This document shows, piece after piece, positions 58,384 to 64,000 of a stretch of DNA of 64,000 nt. How positions within the stretch are numbered: position 1 is the stretch's first letter; the number at the start of each line of letters is the position of its first letter. The stretch covers positions 1,550,001 through 1,614,000 of the forward strand of contig OY970070.1 in NCBI GenBank assembly GCA_963705355.1, written 5' to 3'. The notes below the pieces were generated by a model, which saw nothing but the letters and a program-made list of their open reading frames with translations, made no database searches and had not been told where the DNA came from. Source of the stretch: COMBO-56-21 sp963705355. Its GTDB lineage: Archaea > Thermoplasmatota > Thermoplasmata > UBA10834. The position numbers and the translations under genes are program-made.

Positions 58384-59217
58384 TCACACAACCACCTTAC
58401 CCACTTCTCGCAAACGGTCAGCGCGCAACGCCTCTAACCTCTCGATCTCAACCGAACTGAGATGACCCGTTTCCGAACACTCCGGCTTGTGGAAATATTC
58501 CGTTTCATCCACTGACCAAGTATCACGCGACCCACACTCAGGGCACTCAGGCTTTACATGCCTCGTCAACGCCAACCACCCCTCCGCAAAATCCACAACT
58601 AGCACCTTCTTGACGACCCGACGATCCTTCAACGCACCGAACCAGGTGACTGCATGACGACCATCTTCAACGCCGGTATGAGTCAGAAGATACGCAAGGA
58701 GCCTAGACACCTCCCCCCATGACCGCAAACCGCCAAATCCCCCCCGACGACGGTCCTCGATCACCTTGAACACATACCCCATGCCCCTAGAACCGAACTT
58801 CACATCGCCAAACGCTAGCCCGACAATGTGAAAATGCACATATCCATCAGGGACGTAGTGACCATCCTCATTCTTGCGATAAGGATGAAATACACACGGC
58901 CCGCCCGTAATGCCATGCGCTTTCGCTATACGATAAACCTCGACACGGAGAGTATCCAGACTGGAACCGTCATACTTCATGCTTACAACGCAATGCAAAA
59001 TACGATAATGACGCAATCCGTTAAGCCTCGCTAGCTTTCTCGCACCAGTCCACAACAACCAGCCAGCAATCCGGCCCTCCTTTTTGGCCCACGATCCGTA
59101 ACAATCAGGACACGACCGAATCATACACTTATGATGCAGCTTGAAGATACGACCACAATGCCCACACTTATACACCCGAATCGCACCACAATCCTTCCCC
59201 CTCGCATCATGCCCCAC
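58384..59217 (-). CDS. rep: Rolling-circle replication initiator Rep (HUH endonuclease)
   Basis: A 277-residue protein. The N-terminal zinc finger YKCGHCGRIFKLHHKCMIRSCPDCYGSW is typical of archaeal plasmid and virus Rep proteins. The HUH metal site is visible in DGYVHFHIVGLAFG (His-Phe-His). The likely nicking tyrosine lies in SRLLAYLLTHTGVEDG. A second zinc site, CPECGSRDTW, lies near residue 225. Such enzymes nick one strand at the origin and start rolling-circle replication. The ATG at 59217 is preceded by a hairpin (59263-59289). Presence of Rep shows that the island derives from a replicating circular element. Rep families overlap with transposase HUH enzymes, but no transposon ends are seen. 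Confidence 0.85.
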   Translation of the reverse strand: MGHDARGKDCGAIRVYKCGHCGRIFKLHHKCMIRSCPDCYGSWAKKEGRIAGWLLWTGARKLARLNGLRHYRILHCVVSMKYDGSSLDTLRVEVYRIAKAHGITGGPCVFHPYRKNEDGHYVPDGYVHFHIVGLAFGDVKFGSRGMGYVFKVIEDRRRGGFGGLRSWGEVSRLLAYLLTHTGVEDGRHAVTWFGALKDRRVVKKVLVVDFAEGWLALTRHVKPECPECGSRDTWSVDETEYFHKPECSETGHLSSVEIERLEALRADRLREVGKVVV

Positions 59218-59262
59218 TAACTTGGTAGCCAGATGCCACTTTACCGCATTAGGCAGAGATAC

Positions 59263-59289
59263 CGCACCCGACCCTTCCGGTCCGGGTGC
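59263..59289 (-). promoter_or_regulatory. Hairpin upstream of rep
   Basis: GCACCCG (59263-59269) and CGGGTGC (59283-59289) form a seven-pair GC-rich stem around a 13-base loop, 46 bases before the rep start. It may be an operator, a copy-number control element or a terminator for whatever lies upstream. Confidence 0.4.
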
Positions 59290-59451
59290 TAGCGCACCGT
59301 TAACGACAGAACCGTCAAAAGAAAAAGACGCGGAAGAGGTTTCAATAGTCGTTTATCATCGCTCTCCCCGGCGTGAGTGCCGGGAAGCTGAAACTTGAAC
59401 GGTTAGCCAGTCATTCTGGTGGTCACAAATCCCACAGGGTCCACCACGATT

Positions 59452-59473
59452 CTCGAAAAAGACAATAGGGAAT
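59452..59473 (-). repeat. Island repeat, copy 7 (leftward, degenerate)
   Basis: CTCGAAAAAGACAATAGGG matches the reverse consensus CTCGGAAAAGCCCATAGGGG with several changes. The preceding CACAGGGTCC...GATT matches the flank of copy 9, which supports common origin. Confidence 0.6.
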
Positions 59474-59501
59474 GAATGCCGTCACCCCTTAGCGATCGGG
59501 A

Positions 59502-59798
59502 ATGGCGACTGAGAACGACGGGCAGCTTGAGAAGGGAAGTAGAACCGCCATAGCTGCCGTGATAGTGGGAATAGCAGTAGGCGTCGTCTCTCTTTTTGTT
59601 GCCTACGCGGTCACCTACGAAGGCGCTGGTCCCGGTTCCGAGGATTCCCAAGCGCGCACTATTCTTACCTTTCTTATTGTTGGTGGCATGATCTTCGCGA
59701 TTGTCATGATATACATGGGAACCGTCGCCTTCTTGTCTCCAGGACTATCAGGAGAGGAAGCCACTGGCTACGTCGAGGTTCGCAGGAAAAGCCCATAG
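59502..59798 (+). CDS. Two-span membrane protein, unknown
   Basis: A 98-residue protein with two hydrophobic helices (IAAVIVGIAVGVVSLFVAYA and ILTFLIVGGMIFAIVMIYMG) joined by a short acidic extracellular loop. ATG 59502 is preceded by a GATCGGG site. The last residues, RKSP and the stop TAG, are encoded by repeat copy 8, so the original C-terminus may have been altered by the repeat. Holin-like or pump-regulator roles are possible but unsupported. Confidence 0.6.
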   Translation: MATENDGQLEKGSRTAIAAVIVGIAVGVVSLFVAYAVTYEGAGPGSEDSQARTILTFLIVGGMIFAIVMIYMGTVAFLSPGLSGEEATGYVEVRRKSP

Positions 59799-59810
59799 GG
59801 GAGGAAAGGC
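59785..59810 (-). repeat. Island repeat, copy 8 (leftward)
   Basis: A full copy (GGAAAAGCCCATAGGGGAGG then AAAGGC). It supplies the last codons and stop of the membrane protein gene and lies 35 bases beyond the stop of the convergent tautomerase. Confidence 0.9.
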
Positions 59811-59844
59811 ACGAGCCGGATCATCCCTTGTGCTCGAATTATGC

Positions 59845-60048
59845 TTAGGGAATGTGTGCGTGTTTGAGTTTTTCGCTTGCCCGTTCTCCGCCCACTCCCC
59901 AGTCCTCCTTCGGTACCTCATGGATGACAACTTCGACAGCTTCCGCGGGCACGCCCAAGTCAACGAAGACTTCAGTCATGCCTGCTATCACCTTCTTCTT
60001 AGCTTCCTTTGAGAATCCCTTCCAAACATACACGTGAACAATTGGCAT
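59845..60048 (-). CDS. 4-oxalocrotonate tautomerase-like protein
   Basis: A 67-residue protein starting MPIVHVYVWKGFSKEAKKKV; after removal of Met the catalytic Pro is at position 1, as required in this family. The rest (GMTEVFVDLGVPAEAVEVVI and HEVPKEDWGVGGE) follows the beta-alpha-beta pattern and contains the VPKEDWGVGG loop. Such enzymes use the N-terminal proline as a base for keto-enol tautomerisation. The frame opens at 60063, but ATG 60048 is required for Pro-1. It looks like a metabolic cargo gene in the island. Confidence 0.85.
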   Translation of the reverse strand: MPIVHVYVWKGFSKEAKKKVIAGMTEVFVDLGVPAEAVEVVIHEVPKEDWGVGGERASEKLKHAHIP

Positions 60049-60133
60049 GTAATGTCTCACCACTTGCGTACGTGTGAAGCTTGCTAATTAAGGGTTCGAT
60101 TCAATGCCGGAACCAACAGGGTCCGCTATGATT

Positions 60134-60162
60134 CTCGGAAAAGCCCATAGGGGAGGAAAGGC
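60134..60162 (-). repeat. Island repeat, copy 9 (leftward)
   Basis: A full copy beginning CTCGGAAAAGCCC, in the divergent region between the tautomerase and the zinc-ribbon membrane protein. Confidence 0.9.
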
Positions 60163-60185
60163 GATACGAGCGCGAGGAATTGGCG

Positions 60186-60710
60186 ATGAAGTGCCCGAAC
60201 TACGGAGCTGAGAATCCCGAAGGCAAGATGTTCTGCGGAGACTGCGGTACGGGGTTGCCACAACCACCGCCACCACCATCTGTTCAGCCGACGCAACCCA
60301 TGTATGTACAGCCAAAGCAGAGCTGGATAGGCTCGAACTGGAAAGGTCTGACTTCAGTCGTTGTTGTGGTTCTTGTTGTGCTATCGGTTGTCGGGCTGGT
60401 CTACACTCAGCCCTGGTCGAAAATCAAAGTGCTTGTCTATAACCAGAGCCCGGACTCTGAGATAGTAGTCGCTGTCTTCATTGATGGTCGTATGATGGCA
60501 ATTAAGTCAGTTTCAATTCGTTTAGTCCTTGTTGAAGGAGGAGGCATAGTCGGTGTCTGGCCTGTGGATGTCGGAACTCATCAGGTTGCGGTTGATGTTG
60601 CTTATGGCAACGATCCGTCGTCGCTCGATGGAGACTACGACTGGTGCTACGTATACGAAGTAGGTCCGCTCAGCACGAAGAACGTGGTCATTTACCTTGG
60701 TGCTGAATGA
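60186..60710 (+). CDS. Zinc-ribbon membrane protein with altered ribbon
   Basis: A 174-residue protein from ATG 60186, which has GAGG eight bases upstream. It begins with a zinc-ribbon-like CPNYGAENPEGKMFCGDCG, a proline-rich linker (QPPPPPSVQPTQP), a single membrane helix (LTSVVVVVLVVLSVVGLVYT) and an extracellular beta-rich domain. In the usual CPNCG...CxxCG ribbon the second Cys is replaced by Tyr here, leaving three cysteines. This architecture is common among archaeal proteins of unknown role. Repeat copy 9 lies in its upstream region and copy 10 follows 75 bases after its stop. Confidence 0.7.
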   Translation: MKCPNYGAENPEGKMFCGDCGTGLPQPPPPPSVQPTQPMYVQPKQSWIGSNWKGLTSVVVVVLVVLSVVGLVYTQPWSKIKVLVYNQSPDSEIVVAVFIDGRMMAIKSVSIRLVLVEGGGIVGVWPVDVGTHQVAVDVAYGNDPSSLDGDYDWCYVYEVGPLSTKNVVIYLGAE

Positions 60711-60785
60711 GAGATAGGAAAGGGGTTTGTGCCGAACCATCAACCGTGTCTATGTCCGTCGGTCTACCGCCGCAATCGACGGTAA

Positions 60786-60814
60786 CGCCTTAGAAAAGCC
60801 CTTCGAGGGGTGGC
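60786..60814 (-). repeat. Island repeat, copy 10 (leftward, degenerate)
   Basis: CGCCTTAGAAAAGCCC is followed by TTCGAGGGG, preserving the A-run half but not the middle. It lies 75 bases after the stop at 60710. Confidence 0.65.
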
Positions 60815-60964
60815 CGGAGCCGCAAAATGTGGGTGGTTCGATTACTGGGGAAATGGCCCCGTTGAGGGGGCTCTTTCTCAGCGGCCTCCGGTCTTTCTGA
60901 ATGGGCTCTCAATCAATCATCTCCCGATGGCTCACACCTTGGCGCGAACTGTGCCGAACCATGG

Positions 60965-61114
60965 TCAATTCCGTCCACGCGAGTTAGACCTCGCGCAATC
61001 CCGACAGAGGCCACCGTTCATCTGAGCCTTCGACTTCTCGGACATGAAAATCATCTTGCGCCCACATCTCCAGCAGAGCATTGAGAGCTGGAATTTAAGA
61101 CGGTTGTTCGGCAT
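60965..61114 (-). CDS. Small zinc-ribbon protein
   Basis: A 49-residue frame from ATG 61114: PNNRLKFQLSMLCWRCGRKM, then a basic stretch and GLCRDCARSNSRGR. Two CxxC pairs spaced by 22 residues should bind one zinc. The frame is open to 61162. Codon use fits coding. The remaining 254 bases up to 60711 contain repeat copy 10 and no gene. Confidence 0.5.
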   Translation of the reverse strand: MPNNRLKFQLSMLCWRCGRKMIFMSEKSKAQMNGGLCRDCARSNSRGRN

Positions 61115-61162
61115 TGGACTCCCATTGCGATATGGAGTACATCTACGTTGGCGTGAGCGCAT

Positions 61163-61864
61163 TCAGGTAGGCAAGAAAGGAAAGAGGTTTGAGACTCGCC
61201 TCGGAAAAATCCATAGGGATGGTATGTAGAAGAGGCCTCTCGCCAATTCCAGTAGTTCGTAAACTCGCTTTTTGACGTAGCCAGCTTCTCTCGTCAACGT
61301 CACCTTTTCGGAAACGATTAGGAGCCATCCCTCCCGTGCGTTCCCTTCGCTTCTGATGAAGATGTCCCCGAGATCCTGCAGGAGATGCTCGCGCCCGATC
61401 GAGAACGCTTCCGCCTTCAATGCATCGCCTCGGACACGAATACTGCCTGCTATGACATGAAGGACTACCGGAAGGAGCCATTGGACTCGGGCTATCGAGA
61501 ATGTCTGCAGAGGCGAGTACGCGGGCTTCTGCAAGATGCCTATGGTCGGAGAGAAGATCGCGCTGCCTCTTCTCTTCGAGGCCCTGAATGTGAACTGTCT
61601 CTTGTCAAAGCTCACATCCTGGACTCGGAGGGACGTTATCGCGCCTACGCGCTGCCATGTGTCGGTCGCGACCCAAAAATAGGCACGCGCCTCGGCGGAG
61701 ATCTTCGTTGTCGAGTCCGCAGCCGCCTTCTGCATTAGCTCCATATCACGATCCTCGATCAGGAGAATATCTGGGACATCCACGACCGGAGACTTGATCT
61801 TTGATGGAATCCTTCTGTCGCCATTTTCTGGAAGCTCAGAGAGATATGAAATAAAAGCGTTCAC
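61163..61864 (-). pseudogene. Decayed tyrosine recombinase
   Basis: The first 110 residues read like an integrase catalytic N-half: VDVPDILLIEDRDMELMQKA, then SAEARAYFWVATDTWQRVGA and ITSLRVQDVSFD, with a Gln-Arg where the GxR I motif is expected (TWQRVGA), then KRRGSAIFSP. After that the frame loses all similarity; no HxxR, GH or active-site Tyr is found. The final residues (YIPSLWIFPRR) come from repeat copy 11. It is therefore an inactive remnant, probably marking the right side of an older insertion. Part of the 3' region may encode something else. Confidence 0.55.
61197..61222 (-). repeat. Island repeat, copy 11 (leftward)
   Basis: CGCCTCGGAAAAATCCATAG then GGATGG, a few changes from the consensus, at the end of the recombinase remnant. 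Confidence 0.75.
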
Positions 61865-61966
61865 GCCGGCGAGCTTGAGGGCGACACTCGATTTTCCGTC
61901 ATGACCCGGATCTCCAGGGCGAGCAGGTCCTCCGCAGTGCTTGAGCTCTCCGCAAGAGAATAAAAA

Positions 61967-62104
61967 TCAGGCTTCGAGCACTTTGCGATACGCAAACGCC
62001 ATGCCTTTGTCAAAATCGGGCAATTTACTTCCCCGTCGCTCACAAAGAGTCAGCCACGTTTCGACATCGGCCAATAATTTCCGTACCTCCTCTTCACTCT
62101 TCAT
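61967..62104 (-). CDS. Small acidic protein (45 residues) upstream of the recombinase remnant
   Basis: From ATG 62104, with GGAGGTCGAGAAGG just before it, the frame gives a helical peptide: KSEEEVRKLLADVETWLTLC, then ERRGSKLPDFDKGMAFAYRK and LEA. It precedes the recombinase remnant on the same strand and may once have been its excision partner or regulator. No family recognised. Confidence 0.5.
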   Translation of the reverse strand: MKSEEEVRKLLADVETWLTLCERRGSKLPDFDKGMAFAYRKVLEA

Positions 62105-62203
62105 CCTTCTCGACCTCCTTGGATTTGTCGTTGAGCTCCTGGATTGGTGTCATAGGCCTTCTTGAACCTCTCGATAAGGCTGTGCGCATATCGTATGACC
62201 GGC

Positions 62204-62752
62204 TCAACCCAGAAGGCCCGTGGCTTTCAGCTCCTCGGTGATCTTGTCTACCGCAGCCTCGGCGTCCTCGGGCTTTCTCGCGCCCGTGCAGACGAGCTTT
62301 CCGCTGCCGAACAGCAGGACGACGACCTTTGGCCTGTCGAGTCTGTAGACCAGGCCCGGGAACTGCTCGGGCTCGTACTCGACCTTGTCAAGTCCGATGC
62401 TGATGGCGATTGCGTTCAGATTGATCTGAGCGCCCAGGTCGCCCGATGCGACGATGTTCTGAACTTCGATCTTCGGCTCGACCTTGATCACTATGCCCGC
62501 GGCCTCGATCTGCTTCACAACCTTGTCTATCGCAGTCTTCACCTCCTCGAGGTTCTTCGCGCCCGTGCAAACAACCTTTCCGCTCCTGAACAGAAGTGCT
62601 GCGGTCTTCGGCTCCTTGAGCCTGTATATGAGGCCAGGGAACTGTTTTGGCTCATACTCCGCGCCGTCAAGTGCTAGCGTGATCGCCTGCAGGTCCAACT
62701 CCCCACCCAGAGATGTTGAGGCGACAACATTCTCTATCTTGATGATTGCCAT
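62204..62752 (-). CDS. tbp: TATA-box-binding protein TBP (copy 2)
   Basis: A 182-residue TBP with both repeats intact (EYEPKQFPGLIYRL...VVCTGAK and EYEPEQFPGLVYRL...LVCTGAR). By eye it differs from the TBP at 8193 in about 17 positions, mostly conservative, so this is a recent duplicate. ATG 62752 (MAIIKIENVVAST) has GAGG just upstream; the frame opens six codons earlier. It lies right beside the island, unlike copy 1, which is followed by a TatD-like gene. Multiple TBPs let archaea use alternative promoters or stress programmes, and both copies appear functional. Confidence 0.95.
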   Translation of the reverse strand: MAIIKIENVVASTSLGGELDLQAITLALDGAEYEPKQFPGLIYRLKEPKTAALLFRSGKVVCTGAKNLEEVKTAIDKVVKQIEAAGIVIKVEPKIEVQNIVASGDLGAQINLNAIAISIGLDKVEYEPEQFPGLVYRLDRPKVVVLLFGSGKLVCTGARKPEDAEAAVDKITEELKATGLLG

Positions 62753-63109
62753 CAAAACCTCACCGAACACACGTCATTCGGTTCTCTCGTTGTTATTGGA
62801 GCATAAGATGCATCACGATAAGTTTTGTGCTCCATGCTTTATGATGCGTGTGTGACACTGAATACATCTCAATCAGTGTGTTTGTGAACCGCCAGCCGCC
62901 CTCTACGACAGCTCACGCGCAGGGGGAGCGCTGTTCGGCACGCCGAACACAGAAATGTGCCCACAGACCTCGGTGGCGACTTCATCCACTTCATGGATTC
63001 GGCCTACCCCACTTTCGATTTTCCGCCCTTTTCCAATCAGCGAGGATTGTGATTTGAGCGTCCGGGCCGGCTCTGACGACACGGAAAACCTCATGGTATA
63101 CGAACATAA
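62753..63109. other. Intergenic stretch upstream of tbp copy 2
   Basis: A/T-rich boxes on the minus strand (CATCATAAAGC and ACTTATCG near 62808-62845) could serve as the tbp promoter. Flanking GGAGCA (62797-62802) and TGCTCC (62827-62832) form an inverted repeat around them. The long minus-strand frames at 62903-63287 show no protein pattern. Confidence 0.35.
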
Positions 63110-63304
63110 TTGAGGAACGAAGATGATCAGATAATAGAAGTGTTCGAGTGCAGCGTCTGCCACGTGCTTCTTGCCAAGCCCACTCCTCAATGTCCCGTCT
63201 GTCATCGAGGAGCATTGGTGATGATTGGGACCTTGTTGTCCTCATCTGAGCAGTCGGAGGAGACAAACAGAGGGTCGAAGAAACCAACGGGCAGCGGATT
63301 CTAA
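63110..63304 (+). CDS. Small zinc-ribbon protein
   Basis: A 64-residue frame from TTG 63110. It has CSVCHVLLAKPTPQCPVCHRG, two CxxC pairs for one zinc ion, followed by a hydrophilic serine-rich tail. The N-terminal part NEDDQIIEVFEC is beta-like. No family recognised; the start codon is uncertain. Confidence 0.5.
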   Translation: MRNEDDQIIEVFECSVCHVLLAKPTPQCPVCHRGALVMIGTLLSSSEQSEETNRGSKKPTGSGF

Positions 63305-63396
63305 CGTGAATTGCCTTCTAGGATAACTGCATGGAATAACGTTGGACAAGAAACGCTTTCCGCATTAGATTCATAGTCTCTTCATTCTCACTTTTC

Positions 63397-64000
63397 TCAC
63401 CCAGAAGTGAAGACGTAGTTCACGTTGTTCTTCGTATCAATATCCAAAAGAAGCCCGAGAAGCAAGCCTTCGAAATACTCGCTTCCTGGATTGAAGCATA
63501 TCGTCCGACCTATTCTGCATGATCCCCGGGACTCATGGACATGACCGTGGAGCGACATCAGTGGCTGATACTTTTCGATGGCATTCTTAACAGCGACGCT
63601 TCCGATGGGTGCGCTGCCTATTGACTTCGATCGAGGGAGCCTTGTGGCAAGCGATTTGACCGGGCGCGGCTCAATCAATGGTCCCATGTCGAGGCCAGTG
63701 CCATATGGAGGACAGTGAAGGTTGAAGATAGCGGTTGAGAAATCGGACATTGAAGACGAAAGGGCAGAGATGCGTCGTGCAAGATCTTCTTCAGTAGTAT
63801 CCCTAGGAAGGTTCCACGGGGAGGGATTTGAGAATCCCAGGGTGAGCATTTCGAACTTGTCAGCAATCTTCACAACCCTTTCGTCCGGGTTAACAATGGA
63901 CCTTGATCCCTCAATGAGTACATCTATGTCGCGTGAATCGTCGTTTCCTGGGCTGACGTAACATTCTATACCCAAGTTCTTCAGCTTCTCGTCCGCAGCG
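63397..64000 (-). CDS. Calcineurin-like metallophosphoesterase, N-terminus cut by window edge
   Basis: About 200 residues are visible; the frame is open to base 64000, so the start and the first metal-binding motif (DxH) lie outside. Visible motifs are VSPGNDDSRDID (GN-D metal site), FNLHCPPYGTGLD and SLHGHVHESRG (GHxH), followed by NPGSEYFEG, all in the usual order for small archaeal phosphoesterases of the YfcE/Rv0805-like group. The substrate is unknown. It would use two metal ions to hydrolyse phosphomonoesters or diesters. Confidence 0.85.
   Translation of the reverse strand, partial: AADEKLKNLGIECYVSPGNDDSRDIDVLIEGSRSIVNPDERVVKIADKFEMLTLGFSNPSPWNLPRDTTEEDLARRISALSSSMSDFSTAIFNLHCPPYGTGLDMGPLIEPRPVKSLATRLPRSKSIGSAPIGSVAVKNAIEKYQPLMSLHGHVHESRGSCRIGRTICFNPGSEYFEGLLLGLLLDIDTKNNVNYVFTSG

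Larger units (their letters stand above)
48199..62104. mobile_element. Integrated plasmid- or virus-like island (bounds approximate)
   Basis: An intact tyrosine recombinase stands at the left edge and a decayed one at the right edge. Between them are a rolling-circle Rep gene, two PD-(D/E)XK nucleases, a Clp-fold protease, several zinc-ribbon and DNA-binding proteins, long gene-poor stretches, and eleven copies of a private short repeat. Codon use is less G/C-biased than in the flanking core genes. No direct-repeat attachment sites were found by eye, so the edges are placed at the outermost recombinase-associated genes. It may be more than one insertion. Confidence 0.7.

Noticed and set aside
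54052..61222. CRISPR array or integron cassette array explanation for the island repeats
   Set aside because: Spacing is irregular (hundreds of bases), copies are degenerate and reverse direction, no cas or integron-type integrase is present, and attC-like paired boxes are absent.

Overview
The window is a chromosomal piece of an archaeon, most likely an uncultured or little-studied Thermoplasmata-type euryarchaeon. The evidence is archaeal-only machinery (TBP, aEF1B, archaeal L1/L10/L11/L30e, PriL, AglB, GatD/GatE, translin-like protein, HVO_0476-type zinc-finger protein), an undivided RpoB, A1/A2-split RpoA, TATA-box promoters, and several FtsZ genes. Coding GC is high. The exact lineage is an inference.

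Layout. 0-7 kb: a leftward informational cluster, ftsZ-ftsZ-secE-nusG/spt5-rpl11 and rpl1-rpl10, with a rightward flavin disulfide reductase inserted between rpl11 and rpl1. 7-19 kb: acylphosphatase, a TatD-like hydrolase, TBP, a decayed Fe-S gene, a tandem ribbon-helix-helix (CdrS-like) gene with a third ftsZ, tRNA-modification genes (trmJ, truA), adenylate kinase, a CDP-alcohol phosphatidyltransferase, priL, a radical-SAM protein, malic enzyme, aEF1B with a zinc ribbon, and a flavodoxin-like protein. 19.5-28.5 kb: a tRNA-Lys gene broken by two introns, then rpoH-rpoB-rpoA1-rpoA2-rpl30e-nusA with stop/start overlaps. 28.5-48.1 kb: housekeeping genes (pyrF, an unusually large aglB with a coupled surface protein, thioredoxin, translin-like, purD, gatD-gatE, HemK2-like methyltransferase, rhomboid, pcm, HAD phosphatase, TraB family).

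48.2-62.1 kb is an accessory island that looks like an integrated plasmid or virus. It has a tyrosine recombinase at the left, a decayed recombinase at the right, a rolling-circle (HUH) Rep gene with a palindrome-rich non-coding stretch beside it, Mrr-like and other PD-(D/E)XK nucleases, a Clp-fold protease and many small zinc-ribbon or unknown proteins. Eleven copies of a short repeat (core CCTCCCCTATGGGCTTTTCC) are scattered through 54.0-61.2 kb. All six copies left of rep point rightward and all five right of rep point leftward. A second TBP, nearly identical to the first, lies just past the island, followed by a zinc-ribbon ORF and a metallophosphoesterase cut by the window edge.

The most unusual items are the tRNA-Lys gene with introns in both the D-loop and the T-loop, the polar repeat family in the island, the roughly 2,190-residue AglB, an Spt5 with an Ig-like N-terminal domain, three FtsZ proteins in 6.4 kb (one beside a CdrS-like regulator), and a malic enzyme with a histone-H1-like tail.
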